64,000 bases of DNA from Pyrenula massariospora (GCA_021030905.1 JAGFMI010000012.1:1207633-1271632); one strand, 5' to 3'; counted from the first letter of the stretch, positions 1 to 11,402 are shown. A program made the numbers and translations. The notes: generated by a model from the letters alone, not told the origin.

Positions 1-1098
1 GGTGGAGGGAGAGGTGGGTGAGGATGCGGTGGATGAGGGGGGCGTCGGTGGGGTGGTGGGTGTGGTAGAGGGTGTTGCGGGTTTTGAGGCGGGCTAAGGG
101 GTTGAGAGGGGGGTGGGTTAGTGAGTTTCTTGGGGGAGGGGAAAAGAAGGGGGATGGGGTTTTGTAGGAGGGAAGGGTGGGTGTTGAGGTGGTGGGTGGC
201 GGATTTATACTGCGGAATAGGGAACTCGTGAGAGATGGGCAGGGATAGCGTGATGGAGTTAGAGGTTGCGCCCAGTCAGGCGGACAGGTACTTGCAGGAA
301 GACGAGCAACCGAGAACGTTTCTCAAGAAGGTTTCTCTGCCCACCAGAAAAGACGCCACGACCCACGCGACAAACCCATAAGAAAATGAGAAAAACTCAC
401 CATAAATCCTCCTATAAACCTCCTCCGCCCCATGCCCCAACGGCGGCAACCCTCCTAATATAAAACACTCCCTCAACCCCTCCGGATAAAAACTCAAATA
501 CGTCGTCGCCACAAACCCCCCATAACTCTGCCCCATGATCGTCCACTTCCGCTGCTCCTCAGCCTTCACCTCTGCCGTGAGACACTTCCTCACCGCCTCG
601 CAGTCTCTCACGATACTATCCGCGCGAAAGTGCGCGAGATACTCGGCCTGCTCCGCCGGGTCCTCGCTGACCCGTCGGATGGTCTCAGGCGTCAGCGTGT
701 TGGAGAGACCCGTCCCGCGGTAGTCGAGGAGGAGCATCTACGCCCCATCAGCTACCCGACACATCGAATACCTCGCCCAAGTAAGGTAATACGTAGCAAC
801 ATACCTGGTAGCCCTTGTCCAGCACAAACCCCGTCCAGGCCAAGTTCTCGGGCAGATCGCAGCCAAAGCCGGGCCCGCCCTGGAGGAACGCGAGCCATGG
901 CTTCTGCTTCGGCGGGGTTTCTAGGGGGACGAGGGGGATGTCTGCTTTGTTGACGCTGCGGGCGAAGAGGCGGAGTTGGTCGCCGTTGGGGTTGGCGTGG
1001 TCGAGGGGCACGACAAAGTGGTGTTCTGTGACGAGGAGTTTTCCTACTTTAAAGGTATTCTGGGATAAGAGTCTCGCTGCCTGGATTGGGGTTGACAT
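1..1098 (-). CDS. Proline iminopeptidase (peptidase S33), 3' end cut by window edge
   Basis: An alpha/beta-hydrolase aminopeptidase that removes N-terminal proline from peptides, probably cytosolic. The model is three exons: 805-1098, 401-737 and <1-93. Exon 1 is 98 codons and ends CAG before GTATGT. Exon 2 opens with the DYRGTGLS motif and ends in phase 1 before GTGAG. Exon 3 resumes after TTAG with R-L-K-T-R-N and runs off the window. The oxyanion-type motif QGGPG lies near residue 73. The nucleophile motif GQSYGG places the catalytic Ser near residue 169. The Asp and His of the triad and the rest of the cap domain lie outside the window. Phase agreement across both introns and the order of family motifs make the assignment firm. 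The neighbour on the same strand is more than 700 bp upstream. Confidence 0.88.
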
Positions 1099-1808
1099 GT
1101 CTTGGTGATCTCAATAGAGCCGGAATTAGAATTGCTTGAGTAGTGATGTTCTGGGAAGAGCTTAGATAACGGGGTTTTGGTGAAGGATGGACTATCATCA
1201 GTCTATCTTGAACAAAGTAAGGGACTTAGACCGGAAGTCTGAGGGAGAATGAAGCTTGAATCTTCGGAGACCGCGCAATGAGGAAGTAACCTCTTTGTGG
1301 ATATGTGAGGATCAAAGGTCTACGGTCATTGCCAGTGGTTTCCTGGTCGGGTACTGTTCTAGAACTGCGAACCCCGATGCTGGATGTCAGAAGTCGTGGT
1401 GCATTCAATGTAAGCCAGGCGGGCGCCACTGTTAATAGTTAGATTGGCTGTAACTTCTGTGGATTACAATAGACTTTGAAATTCATATTCTGCCCTACAT
1501 TCGCCATGATCTCGCAAGGCTGGATTGGCTTCTTTGGATACCATGATGCACCTAGGTAATATACGATTCATCGATCTCCTTTTACTACGCAAGCTTCTTG
1601 ACTCGTTGGTAGACAATCAAAGGCCAGAAACTTTACAGTACACGATCATCTCAGGGGAAGCCGGGATCTTTCAGGCCTTTTCACGTCTAATGTTCTAACA
1701 TGCAGTCACTCTTAAAGAGTCCGTCTATACAACTGCGAGGGGTTCTAGCTCTCGATCTCTTGCTCGTCTAATAAACAAACATCCCTCCTTTGCTCATTTT
1801 ACCCTTGT
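1099..1808. other. Intergenic region with a diverged repeat copy
   Basis: This stretch lies between the promoter side of the iminopeptidase and the 3' end of the 1255-aa gene. Short ORFs on both strands look random in composition. The only structure seen is a segment near 1390-1470 that resembles 27070-27135 and is listed separately. Confidence 0.6.
1390..1470. repeat. Diverged dispersed repeat, copy A
   Basis: The core from about 1394 to 1440 matches the segment at about 27072-27122 on the same strand. They share TGGTGCAT, AATGTA, GGCGGGCGCCA and TTA blocks in the same order and spacing. Several differences are C/T or G/A changes, as repeat-induced point mutation would leave. A following ACTTCTG is also shared after a small length difference. 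No coding capacity or terminal repeat was seen, so it could be an LTR fragment, a MITE or a coincidental conserved element. Confidence 0.4.
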
Positions 1809-4800
1809 TTACCCGTATCGTTCTTGTTCTGGGCGCCAATCATCTCCCATTTTGCCTATCACTCTTCTTGCTAAAGGTGATTTCACGATCCACATCCGCG
1901 TTACATGGCCTCTGACCCTCCTTATCTGCAGCGGTCCGCTCGGGGGATAAAATGTAATTGAGTCATTCAATCGATGGACGTTGGCAAAAGGAGAATTGCT
2001 ATAGCCTCGCCCCCTAAGCGCTTGGACTGGTGGAAGATTGGCGTAATCCTTGGATTTTATGGGGATGGGAAAGCCTTTAGGAATGGCAGATATTGGTCGA
2101 TGGCGAGGGATGCTGTGGTCATGACGGTGGGAAGCTGAATGGTCGAGCTTTGGTGAGCAACTACTATTGTTGAGCGGTTGGAGCACCGGACAATTATCAG
2201 AAGCCGAGTGTGACAATACATTTTGTAGAGTCGACAAATTGTAAATCGCGTCGTGCTCGGGTAGCCCCTCGCTTGGACGCAAAACGGTTGGCGGTGTGCT
2301 AGCTTTGGCGACCGATATTTCAGGCGTGGGAATTGCGTCGTTTGGGGAGGTGCGGGTTTCCGTTCGAGCGCTAGATTCCAGCGCGAAATCGTCCATAAGT
2401 CCGCCCTTTAAAGGCTGGTTATGAGTCTTGCATGTATCTCGTACTTCAAGATCTGTCCCTTTGTTACCTACGACTTTCGCCACAGCCCCGTCGGCGACAC
2501 ATTTAGCGTGTTTTGATTCTGCATGCTGTACAAACGGGCAGGTTGACACCGTGTTAGGGACTTTCTTGAGAGTTACTTCCGAAAATGCGGTCGGTACTGT
2601 GCTTCGTGCTTTTTGACTTTGTACAGTCTCTGGAATACTTAACGGCACTTCTAAGCGTGATTCACCCTTGCCAGCCTTGCGATCCGACCCGTCTTGATGG
2701 TATATAGCTTCCTGATCTGAGTATTTCAAGATCCTTTTCAGTTTTGGTATCGCTCGATCGTAGCCCTCTCCTTTCAGCACCGCCTTCTGCTGATATTTTT
2801 CTCCTCCATAGAGCGTGTCTTTTCGCATCATTCCTTCCTTGATCATATCCTCCAAAGTTTCTTTAGACTGCATCACATCAACTCGAGCTTCGGCTCCATG
2901 GACAATGTGCTTTGTAAGCCTGTTGCGCATCACGCTATCGCTCGGTAAAAGCGCCTCAGCCTCCTCATCGAAGCTTTGGAAGAGACTGTCGACGACGAAA
3001 TGGTCGTCCGTCATCGACTCGCCGTCCACTCTTTGAAAATCGAGCAAGAATTCAAGCTCGCCAAATCTATCCACCCTCTGAACGATCCATGGAAATTTTT
3101 GAGATAGCTTCATCAGAAATATTTTGGCTCGCTCCTCGCCTTCTATATTCCTGATCTTGCCCGTGATCCATGCCAGCTGCTTAATAGAACATCCGGCTTC
3201 GCCGTAGCGCTCCAATGCGATATACCAAAGCCATCGTGTGATCGAAGGCCGGACAGGGGCCCCATAGTATTCTAGCATCTTGATGCTTTGCTGAACTCGT
3301 TGGAAAGCTTGCCGCGGACTAAGCTGTGGCGTAATTGCGAAGGCAGCCACCATAGCTTCCATTGAGAGCAGAACGGTGAGAGGATTGAGAGATGATGCAA
3401 AGATTTTGTCGCGAATTAAGGATGGTGGAAGTGGTAACCCAGCACTGGCTAAACTATGCTGTGGTAGACTCACCTTGGTCAAGGAAGCGTGAACAGTCTC
3501 CTCTGAGATGCTTCCCGTATGCCAATTGGAACCATGAACATAATATCGGCTCTTGCTCAGGGCTATCTTGAAATAAACATTATACTTCAACATTCGCAAA
3601 ATCGCGATCGACGCATTTTCATCTTCGAGAATCATCGATAGAGCAAGACTGAGAAACTTCCCGTAGCGATCATTTACGCTTTCGGACATTAATCGTAGGA
3701 GCAAAGGCATGTTCTCCTGCAAGAAATACCAGACCTCTATGTCAGCAAAAGCAAAGACCGGCCGCTGTGAGATAATATCTGTGACCTTGCCCCTAAAGAA
3801 CCCGGCTGGGTCATGTAATGACGCAAAGCGAAAGGAGTCGCCAAACCGAGCAAGTTGCCTAGAACCTTTCATCGCCTGGCCTGTCGAACCTTCAATGCTC
3901 TCCTGGAAGAAGGAGAAGACAGAATGCGCATCCCCGGCAGGCAGTGACATGATGAGTAAGCTTTCGAGAGCTTTTTCACATGCTGTTTGATTTTGACCCA
4001 AGAGAGGTACAAGCATGGCGCACAAGGTCTTAGACACTGTTTGTAAGGCGCTTGGGTTCCTCTCCAGCAGAAGGTGTATGACCCAAAGCCGCAAAAGCAC
4101 TGTTCGTGTATGAGTGACATTGAAAAGACGGCATCGGAGACCAAAAGTTTCCAACCAATTCTGCTCTCTGGCAAGGTCGCTGTCACTAATCGACATTTGC
4201 AAGATTCGCTCTCTCCATTCTTCTAGAAGCTCAGGTTGCTCCTGCATCAATGAAGCGCTAGAAGATATCCACAATGTCATATCTAGAACAGCCCGAAGAA
4301 CTGAGCCGTCATTCCAAGCAGTAAATAGCTCAAGGTTGTGATCGATGAAGGTGTCGTAACTGCCCTGCAGTTGAACCATATACTGGCTTCGAAGATGCTC
4401 TTTCAAGGCCGCGGTAAGATCCCCAGAAGACACGCTCTGAAAGACTGAATCCAGCAGAGCACGGTCAAAATATTGAAGGGGGGCGCGAAGCAGTCGGTAC
4501 ACAAGATATTTTCCGTGGGTAACTCCGAGATCCGTAAAGTTCATAATGGGGCATGCCTGTAACGCTCTCACAAAACGAAATGTCCAGTGATAAAACTCAG
4601 CTGTGTTACCCAGTTGGGAATTACCCATCCTGACGTACTGCAACAAACGCAGAATAGATGTGAATTCTGGTGGACTAACGATTCCTCGTTCAACCGCAAG
4701 CAGAATTGCTTCCAGGATAAAGGTACGCCTCTCACCCGCGTCATTATCTCTAAGATGATTCATGATAGCTTGCCATTTGACAAAGCGTCGAGGTGAGAGA

Positions 4801-5679
4801 GCTGGGTCAAAAGTTAATCGTAGTATATCATCTGTTGACCACTCATCAGAGAGCGCGTGCCTCCAAATCGAGCGGGCGTAGGGAGTTTGTGTGAAAGAGA
4901 CGTCCATTAATTTCAAAAGCTTGACTAATTGTTCCACATTGTGCACACAATTCAATCTCTCGGTGAACAGAGTATACGTCTCGCTAGGCTCGGGATGAGG
5001 GCGGTCTTCTGCAGCATTTTCAAGAACGGCTCCAGACTTCTCTTCGAACAAAACATGCTGCTCGATGAGGTTGGTGGAGGCGGGACAGGGAGAGGGAGGT
5101 GGAGGTGGAGGCTGGTGGTATTGAAACCATCCTAAAACTGAAAGGACTACTACCGTGAGTAAGAAACGATTCAACGAGGATAATAAACGAACATGATTTT
5201 GGATCCCCTTTCACCGACTCTGTTTGTATGCTAGTTTTCTCTTTTGGGCGCTGGGACACGTCCAATATGCTTGCTACATCAGCCATCGTTGCTGGATTGT
5301 TCCACTGTGCCAAACTTGTATTTCTCCTTCTAGCCGCTCGCCGTCTCGATTCAAGAGGACCAGGAACAGCGCTGGCATAGCGACGTGGTACTGATTTATT
5401 GGAGGGAGCGAAGATAGTCTTGTTACGGAAAGTGACGGTGGAGCTGGTTGATCTGGGACTGATAACATTGTTCCTCTTATTGGCGACAAAGAAGGGCACT
5501 GGGTTTTCATTTTCAGTGGGCAGCGCACCAATGTGACACTGCGACAATGGCCGAACAGTGTGCAAGAAGCGCATAAATGTTCTATCGAGAAGCTCGTCGG
5601 AAATCCAGATAGGGTGTTGTTGGCTCGCGGGAGCTGAGGTCGCAAAGGCACAGCCAAAAGGTCTGCGACACGAAGGCAT
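1809..5679 (-). CDS. Large conserved protein of unknown function, probably mitochondrial (1255 aa)
   Basis: The model is two exons, 5215-5679 (155 codons) and 1809-5111 (1101 codons with stop). The intron is 103 nt, from GTGAAA to CACCAG, with a CTCAC branch-like site. It is phase 0 on both sides, whereas the nearer TTTCAG acceptor breaks the frame. The N-terminal 100 residues are rich in Arg and Ser with few acids (R-R-Y-A-S, then R-R-R-A-A-R-R-R), like a mitochondrial presequence. A polyproline run follows the splice junction. Residues of about 200-900 are predicted mainly alpha-helical, with Leu/Phe/Trp-rich repeats resembling an organellar PPR-like or HEAT-like solenoid. The C-terminal 350 residues are low-complexity and charged. 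I do not recognise the family, and mitochondrial RNA metabolism is only a guess from architecture. An alternative start is Met at about 5571. Confidence 0.7.
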
Positions 5680-6092
5680 AAGCCTATTGGGCGAGTAAGA
5701 GTATGCTCAGAAGCAATCCCGCGTCGCAAGAGGAGCATCTCGAGGACGGTATTCAGCTCTCCCGCAGGCTTGGCAGGCACCGCTCAATTGGCCAATCAGA
5801 ATCGGCCATGCAAGACGCACCCTCGACAACATCGCAGCAGGATGAAAGCAGGAATTTGAATAGTGAGTATGAGTAACTACCTAGGTAGACACTATCACCA
5901 GAGCATTGTGTATGTGTTTAGCCAAATAAGTTACTCAATTCTTCATAGCTCATATCACTTAGACAGACGTCACAAACTCATACATGGGTATCGTATCCAT
6001 ATCGCTAGTGCGTACAATGGTGATTTGAATGCAGGATTCCTCTAGCGTCTTGTGCAAAGCTTCCTAATCTGACACAGCTTTTATCGTCATGA
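5680..6092. other. Intergenic region between two minus-strand genes
   Basis: It holds the promoter of the 1255-aa gene on its left side and the 3' flank of the 539-aa gene on its right. A CCAAT/ATTGG pair is listed separately. A short plus-strand ORF at 5863-6045 looks non-coding. Confidence 0.6.
5787..5799. promoter_or_regulatory. Overlapping ATTGG/CCAATCAG CCAAT-box pair
   Basis: The string ATTGGCCAATCAG contains CCAAT boxes on both strands. CCAATCAG is the full consensus of the fungal Hap2/3/5 (CBC) complex. It lies about 110 bp upstream of the chosen start of the minus-strand 1255-aa gene, a usual distance for such a box. Hap/CBC control of a mitochondrial protein gene would make sense, but binding is inferred only from the motif. 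Confidence 0.45.
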
Positions 6093-7712
6093 TCATATAG
6101 GTTGTCCCTCTTCTCCAAGAAAATCTCCCTGCCGTACCGTTGCAATACTGCTTTGGTTCCGAGTATGCCCTCCGCCCGTTCCCGGTACAGGGCTTGCTCC
6201 TCCAGCAGCTGTACCTTCTTTCCAATCTCTGGTCAACTCTCTTCTCACACCTTTGCACCATGCCATAAGAGCTTCCTCAAATTTCCTCCATCCTTCTTCT
6301 CCGGTGGCATATACAACGGCCATAACGTCCATATTGAGTTTGATCTCCCACCGAATTTCGGCAGCCTTGATCCAAAATCTCAGATTTTCCGCTCGGCGGT
6401 AAGGCTTCCCAACATCGTCATGATGGGACTTAATTTCCCCAAATCGACGTTTCGAACGGGCAACGGCCGCATTATGGAACTGGATGAGTCTCCGGCCATC
6501 GGCTAAAGCTTCGAGAAAGGGTGTAGGGAGGTTAGTACTATCCTCTGGCCAGACTGGTAATGACTCAGTTGTCGGATCGGGCTGCAGCGAGGTAAGGAAC
6601 GTATATTCCCGTTCCTTGGCTTTACCCTCCCATCTCCTGTCCGAATTGCTCATCCAGCGCCAGCCTTCTCGTTCTCTTTTCTCCACCTCTTCAATTCGTG
6701 TCTCCTGGTCGAGCATCTGACCTACTTCCGAAAGCCACACAAGAATAGAGAGGCGCTCTTCTTCTGTTAAGCCACCTGCAAATTTACGCCCAGTCCAACC
6801 CTTCAACACATCCAGCACAGCTATGAGCTCGGCACGGATCTGTCTTTCAGACCGGATCTTAGCTAGTCGTTCAGGATTCGAATGTGATGTATAGTAGATT
6901 CGAGCTGCTCGGATGGCAAGGGTAACGGTGTCAAGAATATGCATGGCAAGCAGATCTTCGAACCCTTGCGATCGGGCTTCTTGCTCAGTCGCTTCACTCC
7001 TCGCACTTTTACGTCGATCAGGGCTTGGTGGTGAAGTAGCTTCGAGGGCGCGAAGAGCTTCTTCTAAGGCATTGACAAGATCTTTTTTAAGCGTTTTCAT
7101 GTCCGGAGGTGGCGGAACGTAATGATTCCGGTGCGCATAGGTACTGACTGTGGGTGGAAGCATCATGGATTCTGTGCTCTGCCAATTTGCATTCTCGATT
7201 CCATCAATAGGGCTTTCCACAACGTCTTCTGAGTCCTGATCGGATAGCATAAGTGAAGGTACTGTGCTGTCCCGATGTCCCTTCTTCCCCTCTCTTGCTA
7301 CCTGGGCACCTTTGCCGTCTAGCAGTCCTGTTCGCGCAAAATAATATTGTAGATGTGCGATGCTCCCTAGAGACATGACGGACTCGCGATTCTTCGCTGA
7401 ATCGGAGAAAGAGGCTCCTTGCGTTCGAACATAGCCACGGCGGCGTGACGAGGTTGAGAAAGAGGAAGAGCGACGATCGGCGGTACTAAAAGTTGAGCTG
7501 GCAGCACTTGCTCTACTCGCAGAGCGGTCTGAATATCCTGAAATAGACGAAATTGTGCTGAACGTTCGATCCGGTGAGGGACAAGACGAAATGGCGGGTG
7601 TAGGGGATATTGACGGCGACGGTGAGCCTTCTCTATTGTCGGGCGAATTCATGGTAGTAGAGTCTGTCGAAGATTCTGCCATGGCTTGGTTCGAGCTTTG
7701 GAGAGGACTCAT
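6093..7712 (-). CDS. Conserved fungal protein of unknown function (539 aa)
   Basis: A single uninterrupted reading frame of 540 codons. The first 200 residues are Ser/Thr/Pro-rich and disordered, with many possible phosphorylation sites. From about residue 205 to the end there is a folded, mostly helical part rich in Leu, Glu and Arg with several Trp. It contains charged helices around 215-300 and a conserved-looking block near 430-500 (R-R-L-I-Q-F-H-N, then L-R-F-W-I-K-A-A-E). There is no signal peptide or membrane segment. The sequence has the character of the uncharacterised proteins found throughout Pezizomycotina; I cannot name a domain. Its 5' side faces a 1.1-kb region before the acylphosphatase gene. 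Confidence 0.75.
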   Translation of the reverse strand: MSPLQSSNQAMAESSTDSTTMNSPDNREGSPSPSISPTPAISSCPSPDRTFSTISSISGYSDRSASRASAASSTFSTADRRSSSFSTSSRRRGYVRTQGASFSDSAKNRESVMSLGSIAHLQYYFARTGLLDGKGAQVAREGKKGHRDSTVPSLMLSDQDSEDVVESPIDGIENANWQSTESMMLPPTVSTYAHRNHYVPPPPDMKTLKKDLVNALEEALRALEATSPPSPDRRKSARSEATEQEARSQGFEDLLAMHILDTVTLAIRAARIYYTSHSNPERLAKIRSERQIRAELIAVLDVLKGWTGRKFAGGLTEEERLSILVWLSEVGQMLDQETRIEEVEKREREGWRWMSNSDRRWEGKAKEREYTFLTSLQPDPTTESLPVWPEDSTNLPTPFLEALADGRRLIQFHNAAVARSKRRFGEIKSHHDDVGKPYRRAENLRFWIKAAEIRWEIKLNMDVMAVVYATGEEGWRKFEEALMAWCKGVRRELTRDWKEGTAAGGASPVPGTGGGHTRNQSSIATVRQGDFLGEEGQPI

Positions 7713-8803
7713 AATGGATCTAGCAAATGATAGGAGGTGCCGTCTCAGGTGTGCCGGCTACGCCTTGGCGGGCAGTCTTCGGGGCGTTGGAACGGGACAA
7801 ACCAACGGTCGGCGTTGCGAGGTAGCCAATTATTCAAAGAGTCGTTAGGAGATAGAATGGTCGAAGTTTTGTAATCGTAATGAGCATCCTAGATCGGAGC
7901 TTTGTTGAAGCGAAGAAGCTTGAGAAGCAGCCTGGACAGGGTACCATGGCCGAGAAACGAGACCCGCGAAAGGGGTGTTGATCGGCGCAGGGGTGACCCT
8001 TCTGCGACAAACTTCGTCAAGTCCAGCAGCTCCAAGATCCAACGGCTCAGACAGACTACGAAATTCTCTCTAGTCCGGAAAGATGTGACAAGTCAAACAT
8101 TCAAGTTCGCGCAGCACTGAAGCGGAAGAATCAAAGACAAAGAAACCCGCGTCGCCCTGATTGCCACTGTTGACTGCCGCCCTATTGAGCACGCGTGCCG
8201 CGACGGATCCACCAATCGCCAAAGCTTATCGCTTTTGAATCACAGCCTTCTGATGTAGCCTTGCGAGGAGATCAAAAATGGAGCTACCATCTCAAGCTCC
8301 TTTTGCTTATGCCTTTTACTCATGGCAGTTCTTCTCCGAGACTCTTTGAGCAACAGTCAGTTGCCACGGAGACTTCGCGGTATGCTGCCTCTTCGCTCGT
8401 TGCTGCACGGGCAGGTTGGAGAAGTGTGGCGAAAGGCCATATGACATTACTTTGCTCAAGATTTCAGATTGATATTAGAATGCTGCCGACCTGTGATGAA
8501 ATTGCCAGCATAACAGCTGCAAGTATCTGGATGACCATGAAAAACACAATTCTGCCTTTAGGACCCCCTTTAGCCCCCTAATCCTAGCGACAATCGGCGT
8601 CTGTCTTGGTGTCGAAATGGTCCGTGCGTGCCCAGAAACTTTGACCTTGATGGCATATGAAGTCATTCATACGCTTGATCGAAATGACCGTCCGGAGAAA
8701 ATCGAGGATAAGCTTGACCTATTTCTCAAGATAGCGCTCTGCTAGTCGCCAACGTCCGCAGAAGCCAAAACCCCGATCGATCTTTCTCCTACTCTTGCCA
8801 GGA
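7713..8803. other. Intergenic region with an unresolved coding-like stretch
   Basis: This divergent region lies between the 539-aa gene (-) and acylphosphatase (+). ORFs at 8195-8581 and 8500-8745 (+) overlap in different frames, and neither has a recognisable start context or family. The second is listed separately. The remainder shows nothing clear. Confidence 0.5.
8500..8745 (+). other. Coding-like open frame, possible terminal exon of an unidentified small gene
   Basis: This frame is open for 81 codons after an in-frame TGA and ends at TAG 8743-8745. From about 8520 its translation has a protein-like composition: a charged start (L-D-D-H-E-K-H), a hydrophobic stretch (L-I-L-A-T-I-G-V), then an amphipathic end (E-K-I-E-D-K-L-D-L-F-L-K). 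AG acceptors before it (CATAACAG, CTGCAAG) would allow splicing from an upstream exon, for example one starting at the ATG near 8319. No combination gives a protein I recognise. It may be a small spliced gene or chance. Confidence 0.22.
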
Positions 8804-9266
8804 TGTCTAAACGGGTACATCCCCAGTGAACAATGATATGTCACCTACTTACTACTACCACTTAGATCGGCTTTACTGTAACGGGTCGTGTCCAAGGGGT
8901 TTTCTTCAGGTAAGGTCCAAGCCCCGATAATCATTCGCTCTAATCCTACATCCGACTTCATTATGCTTTTGTGTCTACTGAACAGGTACCCTAGAGATTA
9001 CACTCAAAAATCAGCAAATGAAAAAGGACTTTGTGGATTTGTTACGAACGCGGCAGATGGGAGCGTAAGACCACCAGGACTGGAATTGAAGTGATAGAAT
9101 GACTGACAGATGTTGGAAGGTCCAAGGTGAAGTTCAGGGTGAAGACTCGGCATTGCAGAAATTCATGAAAGACATCGGCGTGGGGCCGAGCGCCGCAAAG
9201 GTGGAGAAGCTGGAGAGGAAAGACTTGGCTGTTCAAAGTGGAGAGACGGGATTCAAGGTTGTTTAG
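8804..9266 (+). CDS. Acylphosphatase, four exons (90 aa)
   Basis: This enzyme hydrolyses the carboxyl-phosphate bond of acyl phosphates such as 1,3-bisphosphoglycerate or acetyl phosphate in the cytosol. Exons are 8804-8815, 8866-8909, 8995-9064 and 9120-9266, with phases 0, 2 and 0 that all agree. The first exon codes only M-S-K-R. Exon 2 gives the signature G-R-V-Q-G-V-F-F-R with the catalytic phosphate-binding loop and Arg. Exon 3 gives D-Y-T-Q-K and G-F-V-T-N, with the second active-site residue Asn. Exon 4 gives G-E-V-Q-G and the closing strand. At 90 aa it has the normal family length. The gene converges on the Mtm1-like carrier gene. No single ORF covers it, so it is easily missed. Confidence 0.9.
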
Positions 9267-9592
9267 ATATGGTCACGATGAAGTTGTTCGTGGGACTTCG
9301 GCGAATTTGGAGGTACTAGACACGAGCTGAGAACGAGGGTTTAGGAGCTCGCTTGATTTACATCAATTTCATGACTTTTGCACGCGAACACATGCACATA
9401 ATTATACTACAAGCTGAATCAATCAGAGGGCTTTCGAGCCTCTAAGTTTGCTGGACGAAGATGAGACTGCATCAGGAGCACTGCGTCACGAAACAGGAAA
9501 TCGACAAGCCCCGCCAGAACACCATAGTATGCATACCTCTCCCATGCAAGTGCACTTCGCCAAAGCCATGCTCTAAGAAATGATCTCCCACC
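9267..9592. other. Convergent 3' region, nothing seen
   Basis: Facing 3' ends of acylphosphatase (+) and the mitochondrial carrier (-). The sequence is AT-rich in places, as expected for untranslated ends; no other feature was seen. Confidence 0.5.
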
Positions 9593-11031
9593 CTACAGCT
9601 TTTCTCCGTCATGCCTTTCATTCATTCCTCTGGCCCACTTTTTACCCACCTCGTAGCTGCTGATCATGATCGCACATGCAGGGGCAACTTTAAGACAACG
9701 CGGTCCCCAACCTTTAAAGAGACCTTTAAATCCTTCCTCTCGGAAAATATGGAACAAGAATCGCGGCATGGAGAGTTCTTCTGGGATGACTTTGGCTTGA
9801 CTCATGGGGGGCCTCGTGGATGATTTGGTCACTGTGTCAGCAGCATTTTTGTAGGTCTGTTGTCGAGTTTTCCCAACGTCAAATGGTGTTGTCACAAGAG
9901 CAGCCAGACCTCCAGAAGCAAAACCGGCGGCAAAGCTATCAATGAAAGTCGTAGTGTGGTGTTCGTTGACTTGAGACTCTCGAAGGGCGCGGGTTCGATC
10001 TCTATCTCTCCTGAAGCCTTCATGAGCTCGCTCCCGCATGTCGGTAAATGTGTTCCTGAATGCTTCGTAGCCCCACCAGTAGATGCCTGAGAAGGGAACA
10101 TCGCGCCACATCGTCAACGTGAGGCCGCGCCATAATGATGTGTACCCACGATGTTGTGTCATTTGGTGCAAGCCAACTAAGGTATCTTTAAAGACGCCTG
10201 TGCCAGATCCACTAGTAGCTTGCATACGGGTACGAAACATCTCAATAGGAGACACGACAATTCCAGCAGCGACTCGCGCAACAGCCCCAGCAACGAAAGG
10301 GGAGTAGGTATCCGAAAACATGCGGTTGATTGGTGAAAGATGGTTGTATCGAAGCCAATCGTAACCAGTGAAGTATATAACATTACCTGGGATGGCCATT
10401 AGGAGCGTCGGACTGAGACCACGCCAGAGCGTCAGTGGACCTTCATTACGAGCGATTTTCCTGAGCCCATCGAACGTTGATGTAAAGGTTTTGCGTTGAC
10501 TTTCTTCGGCGGCACATTCGGCTGCAGCTGTTGTTGCCGGTATGGCACCCGCCGGCGCGTTGCTCGATGCGACCATGCATGATTGCGCATTGTCACCGAT
10601 CCAGAATACCTCTCGACAGCAAGAAGTCACACCAAGGCTGGGAGGAAGCTTGTTGAAGTTCGTTGTGTAGGCGGGAAATCTTGTTGTGTTGCTTGGAGGG
10701 GGAGGAGCTTGTGACTGTAGTCGGACACGAACAACGTCCAGAGGAGTGACTGGTCGATGAGATTAGCTTCAGATTTCTTTGGGATTGACTAGGGATAGTA
10801 GGTACCAAGAATTGAGGTCAAGACGCTGCCCCAGGTCGCCGATATCATCTTCTGTGTAGCTGATACATCTGAATCCCGTCCTCCGACATCCTTTGCGCCG
10901 GCACTTGCAGCGTTTCCATCTTCGACGCGTATTCTATCATGACGCTGACCCTTTCCGGAGACTCCAATCCCATTCCTGGCTTCCTCGGCAATATCGTCGG
11001 AGCGCGCTGGTTCAGCTATAAAAGCTGACAT
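9593..11031 (-). CDS. mtm1: Mitochondrial carrier of the Mtm1/SLC25A39-SLC25A40 type (460 aa)
   Basis: An inner-membrane carrier. Family members import glutathione into mitochondria and affect manganese insertion into Sod2 and Fe-S homeostasis. Exons are 10806-11031 and 9593-10749, phase 1, giving I-L-V-T-P-L-D across the junction. Three carrier repeats are marked by T-P-L-D-V-V-R-V-R, S-P-I-E-M-F-R-T-R and T-P-F-D-V-G-K-T-R, the P-x-D/E-x-x-K/R motif of each odd helix. The first repeat holds a long insert with C-C-R and a further Cys before A-A-A-E-C, as in SLC25A39/40 relatives. An N-terminal extension of about 70 residues is charged and disordered. An in-frame Met at 11085 would lengthen it by 18 residues. 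The gene is divergent from the F-box gene. Confidence 0.85.
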
Positions 11032-11402
11032 GCGCCCGACTGTAGAAGAAGGCCTTGATCGGCAGCACTCAAAGATACGTATCAATCTGTCGAGTTCGAT
11101 AGCAGTTGCGAGATGATTGTAGGAATTTTGATGGTGATGTCAAAAAAAATCTCCCGGAGCTTCACTGATACTGCACGTTTTGGGTTTAGCAAGATCCGAT
11201 AAGCAATCCCATGTCGTCAGTGCGTTTGTCATGTCACCGAGCCAAACACAATTTTCGATGCCAGCGCCGGAGCCAGAGACAACCACTTTCGACACGGGTA
11301 TGTACTACATCGGCAGTTCCTAGGGGTCTAGTCAAAATTTCCTTTCGAACAACGGCCTAACAGCGACTTCAATGTTCCCCTACAGCGTGCTCTGGCATCA
11401 GG
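11032..11402. other. Divergent promoter region of mtm1-like and F-box genes
   Basis: About 370 bp separate the two start codons. It includes an A8 tract near 11144 and no ORF of note. Shared or separate promoter elements are expected here, but no specific box stands out. Confidence 0.5.
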
